64,000 nt of DNA from Macropodus opercularis (Eukaryota > Chordata > Actinopteri > Anabantiformes > Osphronemidae): NCBI GenBank assembly GCA_030770545.1, contig CM061097.1, positions 2,604,501-2,668,500 on the forward strand. The letters are read 5' to 3'. The notes beneath the pieces were generated by a model. That model searched no databases. It saw only the letters and a program-made list of their open reading frames with translations, and was not told the origin of the DNA. Position numbers and translations under genes: made by a program. Below, one piece after another: positions 1 through 12,570 of the stretch. Each line of letters begins with the position of its first letter. Positions within the stretch are counted from its first letter, which is position 1.

Positions 1-598
1 ATTTAAAGCAGGGAGCTTGCAGTGCGTCCTGCAACACCAGAGGGCAGCAGACGCTGCGGCATCAGAGGCCACTGTAATAAATTCAGGCATGTGTTTTTAC
101 CCTTTTATGATTTGTGCTTAACTTTTTATGTTCAAGTCAAAATGAAAGAGACGAACAGCAGATTAAACAGAAGAACGTTTCTAACGTCACAAGACAACGT
201 GTTACTACTGTAACAAAGCAGCTGTCAGGCTGGATTACTGCTGGTGAACATGCAGCCTCCACTGCATCTCTCATGCTCATTGTCAAGCGCTTTTAGCAGC
301 ATAATGGCACTAAGCAAGACTGTGACAAAGCCACCGTTTAAATATTTATGAAACAGTTGACAGAGCGATGTCTGGGCAGCAGGTGACTGGTAAAGGGACA
401 AGACCAGGCAAGTCGCACAATGGAGCCTCAGAAAGTTGAACCTGACACTGGAGAGCGTACAGAACAAGAATTCCCACTGTCCACAGCCCGATGGACGCCT
501 TCCTACCCACAAACCGACGGTTCCTCTAAGGATCCGTGTAGAACTTTGGGTAGGATTAAAGAGACTAATGCAAACAACATCCCCAATGCTCCTCAGGC
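1..598. other. 3' flank of the pip5k1b-like gene
   Basis: This stretch lies downstream of the predicted stop and probably contains the 3' UTR. I see no AATAAA on the minus strand close to the stop and no other gene. Confidence 0.4.
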
Positions 599-3500
599 TT
601 AAGTGTCCATGTGTTGTGTAGGAAGCAAGTTGAACGCATGTTGCCAAGACAAATGAGTCAACTGCTCCATGACGCAAGTCATCAATGGGACCATGTAATC
701 GAGTAGCACAGGTGACACGGACGTGGGAGTGGTGAGGCATGTGTGCGTTGGGCGTGGCGTTATTTGCATGTCCGCCTCCTCATCGGTAAAGCTGCGTTGT
801 GTACAGTAACACACCAAGCTTTTCAGGAACGAACGGACCGTAGACGGTGTCCAGTACCTCTCACGGGTTTGATCGTCCACGTTGACAAAGATGGATGAGG
901 TGGAGATGGTTCCCATGGAGGAGCCTTCGTAGAAGGACGGGTTGACAGGGACCAGATCAGGACGCAGGTATGAGTCAAACACGGCTGAGGAGAAAACGTT
1001 AAAAACTTTATTTGGTGCTTTCTTTCTTCACAGGCTGAGCAGAAACACCCATGATGAGTAAACTGACACCCACAGTGATTCCATGGAAAATCCTTAACCA
1101 AGTAGATCGATCGTTATTTTGTATCAAACTGCATCATCCACTGTGGAAATGATTAAGTACAGCAAAGTTCAAACTAAGCTGATGAGCAAGACGAGGCGGA
1201 GCAGGAAGTTCAATTTGAGGTAACGGATTCGTCTGCTCCTTCAGAACCGTCACACAGATTTAGCAACGACGACGCGAGCGAGAGGAAGTGTGACAATCGA
1301 AACGAATTGAAGACACTGGTGTGAAAGCGCTGACTGTTCAACGCAGGAGGACTCGGGACCCGTGGCCTCTCGTTCTCTTCCGGGGAAGAGTTGGCTCACT
1401 GTCCTCAGTCAAAACTAACCTGAGCTCCAGTTGCCAACATTTTTGCCCTTCGCACATTGCACCATGGTCAGGTTGTGATCATAAAAAGACTCATGGAACG
1501 ACTCAAATTCTGTGTGTGAATGGAACGACCAGGCATCTACCTGATGGTAAACGGTCGTTCATTACAGGTCTATTTATATGAACGGTGATAAAATTGTTCT
1601 GGTTTTCAATTTAAAACCACTGTGATTTGTGTACTGCAGCTGTTTCGTGTACCTTGTCCGTCCAGACTGGCCAGACTGCGGGCTCCTCCCAGCCGGTCCC
1701 TCCTGTCCTCCTTCCTATCATCTGCCTGCGATGAAAGGATCTCCTGAGAGGACGACTTCAGAGCTGGGATGGAAGTGCGAGTCCTCTTTGAAGGGGAGAA
1801 TCGAAGCGCTGCAGAAAAAGAAATGATATTAGTCGAGAGAAGCAAAGCAGGTGGAATAATTAGCAGACACGGAGGAAGGACAAGGTCATGTCGATGAATT
1901 AGTGTTAAAACACAAGTAAGTTGAAATGCAAAATGAAAATGAGGATCGTCTTTCATGTCGACCTTATTCTGCCTCCCAGCACAGAGCGTGACCTCAAAGC
2001 CTTCATCTCATTTCCCTGTGACAGGACGTAGTGAATGTTAATCGTGCTGCTAAATCTTCAAATATTGCTTCAACCATGTCCACAGAGGGAGTCTCACATG
2101 GCCCCACCTGACTACATTCTAGTGTAAGGCTGCTGCTTCGCTGTCGTACCTGCAGTCACGCCCACAATAGACCTAGATGCCCCAAATCCCCACGACATCA
2201 CCAACTCGACCTGTTCTGTCTGTATTACAGAAATAACGTCTGCTAATTAAGTTGCACAATGACTCACGCGCCTCTGATGCTAATTATAGGACGAAGGGAA
2301 GACAATACAAGGAAACAATATTCATGCTAATGTTTCATTTAACAAAAATGACTTACAGCAAAGCTAATTATGTTACAATGACACACAAATGCCCACAGCA
2401 ACACAAAAATCCGGCCCCAATTCATTCCCCTTATCAGGACAGGATTTCCCACTTTCCGTTTCCTTTCGCGGCCCAGTTTTCCCTTTGTTACTCGGCATGC
2501 GAGCCGCCCACCCTCCCACGCGTGACCACGGTCGACCCTCGGACTTACGCTGCGTCTTCCTGAAGACCCGCGTGCTCATGAACTTGAGAAAGCGACTGGC
2601 ATAGAACCCGGGCCGGTGCACCGAAACCGAGTCCTGCGGCCAAGAGGAGAACACTGGGTTAACTGAAGAGTACGGGACCAAATAAAAGGCTCATTCACAA
2701 GCAGCGGTGTCAGATCTGGGCAGAGCTGTGAACTTACGCCATCGTACACCAGGGCCTTCCACGAGTGTTCCAGCTTTTTAATGAACCTGGAGAGAAACAA
2801 AACAACAGGGAGCCTTGTCACAAATGTATCTGCTCTCACAGAAAATGCTTCCTGTGACGTTTCTTGCTTAAGGATTTTAGCAGAAACCAAATTAAGGTTT
2901 CGAGGTTTCGTAACAGCCTTCAAGGTCTGTTTTTGAGGGAGCCACAAATAAGGTGGGACGGATGGAGACACGTTAGACCCATTCATCCGACTTCACCTCA
3001 CCCCCCCTGTGTGCAGTGGATGCCTCAACCAACCCAGCACACAGAGATTTATCTGATACTTTTAAATTGCCACAGGTTTGAAAGGCTGATGAGCCAAAGA
3101 GCTTTCTCCTCTGTTAGCCAAGCCTTTTGCCCCGAGGATGAGAAAAATCAATGTGTAAATAAAGAAGACTGACTGCTGTGTCCATTTAAATCTTGTTGGG
3201 TAGAGGAAAAAGCCTTGGCTCCCTCCAGGAGTGTTGTAAAGTGGCCTGCAGCTCTTTCCATCAATACAGGGTGATAACTCAACGTTAGAGGGTCGAGAAT
3301 CAATAAGAGCAGTAACATCTGAACAAGACATATCTGACAATCTGATCCGACTCTGACAGTTATGAACCTAGATGTCTTAATTAGTAGCAATACTGTTTAA
3401 CACTGTACCTGTATGACTGCAGAATATCTATAATACCCAGGAAGATGAGCAGCTTTTCTTCCTTGTGTGTTTTAGCAGGAATGCCACCCATCCTAAAACA

Positions 3501-6500
3501 GAGCAACACACACCAGCAGTGAGACTAAAGCTGCTGTTCATCATCTTCTTCTCCGGTGCTGGAAACAATGTTCCAATAAAGACAACGAGTCCCTGCACTT
3601 TTACAAGTGTTTGTGAAGGAGGCACTGACTGTACAGTGTTTATATTCATGCTGTAAATATGCGTAACAGAGACTGTGTTAGTATTTGTGTACTGTAGCCA
3701 TGGTTATATGTGTGTACTCTGTAACTGTGTCTGCACAGTGTGGATGCCCAAATATGTGTGCATAGCAGCAGCTTTCCCCGAGCCGAGCCCACTCACGTGT
3801 CGTCTGTTGTGAGGGCCTCTGCAGCCTTGCCGTCTCCCTGGATGGACTCCATGGCGGTGGAGTAAAGGACCCTTTGAGCTAAAGGTCTCCTCCCGTCTCC
3901 GCCAGGCTGGCCCGCCTCACCTCCCTCTCTGTGGTCCAGGACATGCACGCCCAGCAGCAAACTGTAGTCCATGATCTTAAAACTCTCCAGCACCTGACAA
4001 GAAATGCACGGTGAGCTGGGTTCTATCGGCAGGATGTTTCACCTTTTTACAGCCGCGGAGGAGACTTTTCTGCTTTCGTCGCCAACATAGTAAATACGAT
4101 GATGACATCATGACGTGCTTTGAAAAACACTCCCAGTGCCCCAGAGACCAGAAGGCCAGCACAGGCAAATCTCTGTTCAAACCAATCCTGAGTTACATAA
4201 ACATGTTTCTCCACAGTGAGCCAGGTCCTAAGCATTGACCTGTCTGAGAAGCCTTTCACCCAGTTTCCCTGAGACTCCGCGCCTTCGTGTCTCTCAGGCA
4301 GCAAGTGAAGTCGTCTCACGAAGCAGAGAGACGGAGGGTCACCGGTACAGCACGTAGCCAGGCGGCCTATTCAATCCATTCAGATTCATCAGAAAACAAG
4401 AATGAAAAACGGACCTGACAGATGCCAACAAAGTTCATCATCGTCACATCACATCAATAAAGATGCGGTTACTGTAATACAGTGGCTGTAAATCCAGATC
4501 TAATGTAGAGTCACAGTCGCATTCATTCATACACACAAACACAACACAGACTTAATGACTCAAACTAACACTGGGGCTTTTGTCTGAGCTTTGCCTGTTT
4601 CATATCAGCGATTTGCATCCCTTCATTCGAACTCCCCCAGCCTATTCAAACAGCAGCCATTTTGAACAGAGCCACACACAGCAGGCTGCCTACAGAAGGC
4701 CATCACTGTGTCCCCACCCCAGCTTTCCCAAGGACACAATCCATCCATCTCATCAGAAACAAACCAGCTGCACTTCTGATGCCGTTTGTAAAAAAAATGT
4801 CTTTGGATTTAGAAAAATACTGTTTTTATGCAGGTCTAGAGAAGTGAAATGTTTGTGAAGTGGAATATTACTGATCTTTAAATAGCAAGGTTCTGCATCT
4901 GTCCCCGGGGCAACCTGTCCTCACAGCTCGTTTCCTCGGTGAGTGGGAAGAGCTAAGCCTAACATTCCTGAAGGAGGTGAGCTCTGTCACAGCATCTTCA
5001 GTAAATCTCTGCTGCTTCTCAGTTCGCTCTGCCCAGAAGCGCACGACATGCATTTATACACGTGCCAGCAGGGCTGCAGAGCTCCCCGTGGTTCCGCTTG
5101 GCGTGCCCCACTTTGCAGTGACACTAATACGCCGCAAGCTTCCTTAAGTCTGAGTGTGCGCGCTGAAAGTCAGAACAGGGCCCTGAACCGCTCAGACCGG
5201 TGAGCCACGACACTCAACCTACATGGTGGTTGTAACGTGGTCCTGGACGGGGGTCGGGGGACGGTCACGCCCGACAGGTGTGAGAGCACAGACTGGTCAG
5301 AAGGAACTGCCGCAGCTGGTTTTAATGATGTGGCTAATGTTAATTAAGAGAATTAAGCAGAGATGTACTTTTATTTTCTTCGTTAAAAACTAAAAAATAC
5401 TTATTTATTACATGACTATACTATGATAAAATATACTTGGATATTTTCAGTTGAAATAAATGCAAATACTAAATTCTAATAATGTTTCTGTCACTAGCAT
5501 GAATGTGGTTGGTTTTGCAGGCAGAGAGGGAGACTGCTAACCGTCTGTACCGTCCTGTCATTCTACACTTGCTCATATGTTAAATGTCATGTGTATTTGC
5601 TTCACAGCTATAAGAGAATCCTGATGTCATTTGGCCTCAGTTGTTCTCAAGACGTCGTGGTCTCCGTCGCGTTAACAGCTTGAGCTCGTCGTCAGTATCA
5701 CTGTCACCGTTCTGATTTTCCCACAGACGAATCCTGCATCGTCACTGTAATCCGTGATGCGATGCTCTTCTCTGCTACAAATCACAACACACTCGCTCCA
5801 CAATAAACCATCTCCATCTCACTCGCTATGTACAGTGGAGTTCAACATGAATAATTAATGCCTTGTGTTGTTTTGGCGTTTGGCAAGTGTCAGGGGAGCT
5901 ACAGAGTAATAACACTCAAAGGGAAGCCAGCGAACGCTGCGTTTCCCTGGAAGTGTCCTACATAGCAGAAATGTTTGATTCCCTCAAACATATTATTCAT
6001 ACTTGTCTTCCTCTTACTGCTCTGCTGTCAGCTTCAATTCAACTCTATACCGTGCGCGTTATTCCAATACAAATGAAGAACACAAACCACTTTAAGACCA
6101 ATTTAAATATATAATCTTTCCAAGGTCTATAGGTCAACAGTCCCCTTCACACGCTGCTGCTTGTCTTCTCCTGTGTTTTGCTCCACGGCCTCTCCTGGGG
6201 TGACAGGCTGAGCTGCTTACTCATGGAAACGAGCAGAGATTCTGCTTAGAGCGCACTTTGCTGCCGGCTCAGGAGGAAGAGCAGGAAGCCGTGACAATAA
6301 CAGGCTGTGCAGCACAGAGCCTCAAACGGCAGCTGCTCAAGAGTCTTACTTACACATATGTAGAGACACAACACACCGTAGGCTGCAAACGCACACGGAG
6401 TGAGCGTGTGGTAGGTCTGGACAAGGCTGCACTGTCAGGGTGTGTGTGAGCTGCCAGGTTAAACATTAAGGAAGTACTGACTTAATAAGAGCGGAGGACG

Positions 6501-9500
6501 TCATTCGGTCGCCATATAAAGAAAACAGAAGAGCTGTTGGTTTACTAGTGGACCAGATCACCTGAAGGTGGCCTGAATCTTGACCAAACTTTATGATACA
6601 GAGACAGAGACGGTGGGAAAGCAGCAGCTGTTCATCCCACGTTTGCCAAAAGAGCAGCGCTAAACCACAAACTAGTCTGAGGACAACTGACCTGACTTTA
6701 GTTCTAAGATAAGCTTAATGTTAAACTAACTTACAATAACCTCTGTCACCAGGTTAAAGGTGAGCAGGAAATGGGTTGAAATACATAACTACACTTTTTA
6801 CAGCTAACCCTTCTCCCTGTGCCTCCAACCACAGCTACGTAAGTGAAGCGAAGGTTCTTCCAGTCTCTCGCACTAATAATGAAAAGCTTTTAGCTGAGGC
6901 TGCGTCTGGTGGGTTAGAGGGGACAACAACTCGCACAGGACGTCTTTCTAGTTGTACACTTCAGGGTCAAAATCCCTTTTTGTCCTCATGACCCATAATG
7001 CTGTCATCTGGCCATTCATTGAACGCTGACTGAGTTACTGCTGTACATGTAACATAATAAAGGTGCATGGATCTAAAGCAGTTCTAGGTCAGCTACGATG
7101 TTATGGTTAGGATTTAAACAAGGAACCAAAGGGAAACATGCTCTACAGTAAACTGAAGCCACACAGAACCTACACAGAACCACGTTTTAGTCCAGTTGAC
7201 TCTTTCTGGTCTGCTCGGCCTTTCAAAGCCTGGAGGTTTGTTTCTGGTCTGCACACAAGCAGAAGCTGAAACCATGAAAACAACCCTCTTTTTACGTAGA
7301 CAGATAAAAGTCCATTTAATTAGCAGAGTGATAATTAATTTTAGACTCTAGACAGGTCATACTACCCTCCTCCAGTCTCCCTCGCTCTCAAGTCACCACA
7401 CTGGACTGTTTGGCTCAAGGCCTGATTCTCTCACGCTACCGGGATCTTGTCTTAATCACACTCCGTGTCTGGAAAGCTGTCATGTAATGAAACACAGCAG
7501 CGCAGACAACAGAGAGCAGAGACTGGGGGCAAACTGAGAAGTCAGACTGAACACACGCATGGTCACAAACAAGCTTTCTGAACCATTACTGCACATTTCA
7601 GTCAGAAAGCTTCTGTAGTCAGGTGTAACAACCACCTACACCCTGATCTGCAGCATTCTCATATTGAAACTATGTGGAATGGATTTCCTTGTCTCCAGCT
7701 GGGTTTAGAGGAACGCTGACCTGGACACAGGAACGTCGACACGCAGAACCCCCCCACACGTCCGTCACCACTCACCCGACAGTCTCTCTGCAGAGTCTTC
7801 ATAAGGTTGTTGTATGTTTCCGCATCAAAGTAAAGCCCATCCTCGTGCATGTCCTGGAAGTCCAGGTCCTTGTATGTGGGGCAGGCCTTTTCTCGCTCCT
7901 TCCGGGAGGCTCGTCTCTTGTACGTGGATCCCTTCAGGTCATACTTGTAGTGCATTTTGACAGAGCGAGGCAGCACGTTGTTCATCACCACCAGTCGGAT
8001 GTTGATGCCTCCAGACTGGATACAATACAGGCCATAAAACTTGGGCAGCAACGTGCGTGGATTCTGGTTCAGGTTCTGTGAATTTAAAGCAGAGTACAGG
8101 GTCAGGTTGCAGTGACCAGGCTCCACAAAGACAAACACACTTACACACACGCACCATGTAATATCCAGGTAGAAGCCTTTGGAGAAACTTGGCCTCTTTG
8201 TGCTGGACGGTTTTAATGATGAACTCATCGTCGCTCGTTAAGTAGAACAAAGATCCACTGGCCCCTGGGTTGGTCAGCTCGATCAGAGGCTCATTTACCA
8301 GCGAGTACTGGGGAAGGGAACACATGACCAAACCAGATTAACACTTCACATGAGGTCAGAGGCAGGTCTTTACCAATAAAAAAGAAAAGCCTGTTTGAGT
8401 GTTTTACTAACAAAAACTATTTTGTAGAAAAGAAAACTGTAGTAAATCAATACCCTTCCAGTAAGATCTGATACGAATTAGGGTTTATTCGAATATTTGT
8501 ATTTGCTTAAGGCGCCTTCTTCAAACAGCTGCAACAAACTGGTAAAACTTGGATTTTCTTTTAGTTGCAACAAGGCGGCTAAAGTGAACCAGAAAGGCAG
8601 TTCCAGTCCAGCGGAACACGGCAGCACGAGCACATCGTTTGGAAATATAGCATGTAGGGCTTCGTGTTATGGGAGCAGGAACGGCTTGTGCTGCGTCTCA
8701 GAAACCCACCAGCACAGACTGAGAGCCTGGCAGGCAACGTGTGAGGAGAGCCTGTGTGCAGCAGACTGTGGACCAGTGGTAGATGTTAATCAGTGCGTTA
8801 TGAGAGCAACGTGTTCAGAGGAGAGAAACACTGGAGGCATCCGCTCTGCCGCTCCAGAGACTCCGTCTGCAGTCACGTTGAGCGGCCAGCACAAACACAT
8901 CCACAGTTTATTGCATTTGCATGCAGACACTACGTGTGTGTTCTCTCTTTTAATCAGACTCTGCTCTGTGTCCTCTGAAGGAATTAATTCATCATCACCT
9001 CAAAGACATCAATCACGGGCGCATCCGCTAAGCCGCTGTGCCTCGTGCCATCCTCCCTCTACTGCCTGAAAGGTGCAATTTTGTCTGTGTCTCCTCCAGA
9101 GCCCTTTGTCTTTCACTTATGCACAAACATATCTGGCATGAGTTTTTCAAAGGCTTGAAGCCAGATGGAAAATAGGAGAGAAGCATCATAATGTGATAAA
9201 GCCCAAACAAGATTACGCAAAACCTAATTTTGTTTCAAGCAAGAAGCAAACGTGTAGGACAGGGATTAATGTGGCAACAAGGTATACTGCGCTGAACAGA
9301 AGATTCAATTAGCAACACACTGCGGCATGTAGAGCACGTAAATAAACTCAGGGCATCTTCAAGGGGGGTTTGTTGACATCCAGGGCTTAAACCAAAGCAT
9401 ATTTCCTCACATCCAAAATAGCAAACAAGCGTCACGAACAGGAATCAGCAAAAGGCTGCTGCTGAATTCCCTTCAAAACCCTGCTGCTGCCTACTTGTTT

Positions 9501-12500
9501 CTCATTACTACCCATACTGCAGAGACCGAAGTACTGCTGTCACACATAACTTTGCTCAGGAGGACCACACTACGCCTCGGCTGGGCCTTAGTCTTACCAA
9601 ATAGTCGTCTGGTTTGATGCCGAACAGATCCCTGAAGTAGCGGAAAGCCAGTGGGGCGTAGGTCTTGAAGCGGAAGTCGGGATAGTGGTGTGCTGGGGTC
9701 AAGTTGCTTCCCTCGCTGGCATGAGTGGACAAGAACATAGATACAGGAAATCAGATGCCACAAATATTACGTCATCATTTATATGGGTATTTAGTAGATC
9801 TGGTCACATGCAGGTAGCACCAAGGTCTTAAACGTATCCGTTCTACCAGCACGTCGGTAAACTCCTCTATGAGAAGCACAGATTCACCGCATCTAGGAAC
9901 AACTGTCCGTATAGAGTTCGCTGCCTGGAGCCTGAAGATGGCTCTGATTACCGCTTCAACAACACCCAACACGTGAGCCTCAGCTCTGTGGGGCGACAAC
10001 AAAACGCTAACAAACGCACACCGTACACTCAGTAACCTACATATTTTGTAGTCTTGGCTGGACCATGAGGCATTCTCAGACTAAAGCCTGAACCTGTTTT
10101 GTAACTGACCCGACCTGTGTCCCAGGGGAAGGCTGCGACACGTCCACAGCAAGTCAGCTGTTTCAAATCAAATAAAGTCTCACTGGAATCAGTTTCGCTG
10201 ATCTTTAATCTGGCAGAAGTAGGTTAAAACAGGTCTTTGTTTTCCAGGTTGTCTGAAAATCCGGCCAATATTCTTAGGACTTGGATGGTTTTTAGGTAAA
10301 GGGGCTACTGTGCTGTTGTTTTGTGCCAGTGCTAAGAGTCAGGCTTCAGTGTGTAACACTACACGTGTAATTAATGAAATCTGACTGCTGTGCTCAGGGT
10401 GTGAGGTCAGCTATCCGTCACCAATGACAGTACATTACATTACAGTACAGCCCATAATAGTCACGCCATACTCATGGAAACCTTTTCACAACAAAGTAAT
10501 TCCTTTAGCTACGCGTGCGTCTGCCTGAGGAAAAACAATAAAACCCCAGAGACAACTAAAACTAGACCGACAGGACGAACGGTGCGTAAGGACTCCAGAC
10601 GCAAACAACAGGGGGAGAAGCGAGCTGGGATGGGACGGGGCCATAGAAGCCACTCAGCCGCTCTGTCAGCAACAAAAGTCAGTAGCAAGCTTAAATAACG
10701 TGAGGAATGAAGTCGAAAAGGTTTCGTCACACCAGATGTATTTTGTTTGTTAATTTCCCCAAGCTATTCAAGCCTTTGTTTATCTTTCTACTGCCATGAT
10801 GTTGGATTTCAACTATAGCTTTCACTTTCTATCTTTCTATTTCACCAGTGTGCAAAAAGGCTCGACACAAATCGACACATGCTCGACTGTCTCAGCAAGC
10901 TGCTGAACATTCATCACTGCGGGGCAAACAACAAAACCAAGAGTAACTTTACATAAACCATACACAGTTTGCATACGCTAGTGCAGCATCAGTGAAAAGT
11001 ACTGGACCAGCAGTTGGGGCTGTCAAAACAAAAGCCAGGCTTGGATCTGTGCACTGGGTCACACACACAGAGGACTCACTTCACTTAAGAGACTTCCCTT
11101 CATAAATAAGTCTTGGCATGATGTTGAATACATAAACTAATCATTTTAAAATAGAACATTTTAATTGACTTAAACTGACCAAACTGAATTATCCACAATG
11201 AGATTCCTTCCATGGACCGATTCATTATAAAAATAGATACAGGATTAGTTGCTGCGTTGTAAACGGACAACAACTGCTCAGCTTTCGTCTGCCTCATCGC
11301 GCTTTTCGTCGTCACTTCTGACTCTGCTCTGAGTTGTATGAAGCCTTTCTTTACGCTGCTGACGCAACTGTAAGCACAGCATGAGATGACATATGGTTTT
11401 GCACCGCAGCAGCACAGAAAGCTGATTTATTGTGATGCACTCCAATAGTTTTATCGCTGCATCACGCTTTAGCCTAGCGAAATTCACTTTGGCGGATAAA
11501 TCATGTCGAGGGCAGTTTGTGGCAGCAGCATAATGTCTTTGGTCTACATTTCAGGTGCTGGCACTTTCCACTGACAAGGATTAATAATAGATTTAAATGG
11601 TTTTTAACACAAGACCCAGACATGTAATATTTGGGCAGGCAGACGGGGAAATCTTGGAAGGCGTTTCAGTCAGGAGACTGCAGAGAGCAGTCTGTTCCCA
11701 CCTCCATATAATCTGCTTTAATGAAGCAGTACTGTAGCAGGCGCTGGCTCTAAAGCGAGTAAATACTTCCTTCAGACATGAGGCATTTGTTGAAAGAATG
11801 AACAGCGCTGTGTGTGGACGTGGGCCTCGGTGGGTGACGCTACGGCACTGACCTGGGTAGAAAGACGCTCTCCACCACATAGAAATCTTGCATAAGCACA
11901 TCTCTGTCCGGCTTGGAGGTGAGGTTGCCCACTGTGTAGCCAATACCAAGCTGAATGGCCCCCTTTAAGGCTGATGAAGTGGTCTAGATGGGCACAGAGA
12001 CGAAGAGCGCTGCGTTAGTGTGGCTGTTGTAGCCGCGCTGTCGCCGTTGTCCTCTTGTATTCACTGAGCAAACGTTATCGCATAACACACTAGTACTTTT
12101 ATTATTAGGTATTTAATTACCTCCTGTTCAGAGTGGATTCATAAATCTAAGTAGGTTGTGTACAACAAACATGGCACAACAACCACACAAACAGAGTCTA
12201 GAGGCTGGAATAACTTATTCTAGAAGACCTTTGACCAGCAGTGAGTCCCGGCCTGAACACCGGTCGCCGCTGTGGCGAGTCCAGTAATGACGACATCTTA
12301 ACAACGTCTGAAGTTAAAAAAAGAGAATGTGTGACCAGCCCTCGACTGATGTCTGGCAGCGAAGCTCTGGCACAGCTAAAGACATTATGTGGGACAGAAG
12401 CACATTTACGTTACCAGGGGCCAGGCAGAGCTTTATGGATGGGTCGGCTTAGATGAGTAAAGGTGAATATGAAGGGTAACGTCTAACGTAACGTAAGATA

Positions 12501-12570
12501 CCTTCTTGTACGTTTTCTCTCTGCCGGTGCTCCGAGGCCCCCCCATCCCATTCTCCGTAGTAGTTGACAT
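599..12570 (-). CDS. pip5k1b: Phosphatidylinositol-4-phosphate 5-kinase type I, beta-like (12 coding exons, 553 aa)
   Basis: The enzyme phosphorylates PI4P to PI(4,5)P2 at the plasma membrane. Coding exons in transcript order: 12570-12502, 11983-11853, 9715-9598, 8307-8155, 8075-7776, 3993-3797, 3492-3409, 2786-2738, 2633-2549, 1808-1653, 984-858, 791-599. All junctions keep phase. Visible motifs are the glycine loop NPGASGS (about 119-125), catalytic Lys in FIIKTVQHKE (about 138), DLKGSTYKRR (203-212), IMDYSLL (near 264), the metal-binding Asp of GIIDILQ (about 345), and the type I activation-loop segment after KKLEHSWK. The N-terminus MSTTTENG and the C-terminal RPDLVP / ISTSSIFVN segments resemble PIP5K1B more than A or C. 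The length is close to human PIP5K1B (540 aa). The acceptor lies directly before the ATG, so 5' UTR exons must be further upstream. The last exon (after SFTDEEADMQ) is the weakest part; it is read to the first stop. The paralogue letter (b) is inferred. Confidence 0.85.

Noticed and set aside
225..740. 171-codon open frame on minus overlapping the last pip5k1b exon
   Set aside because: It is in a different frame from the PIP5K1B alignment and has no motif.
8497..9069. 190-codon open frame on plus inside a pip5k1b intron
   Set aside because: No family resemblance, no splice or polyA context, low-complexity composition; read as chance.
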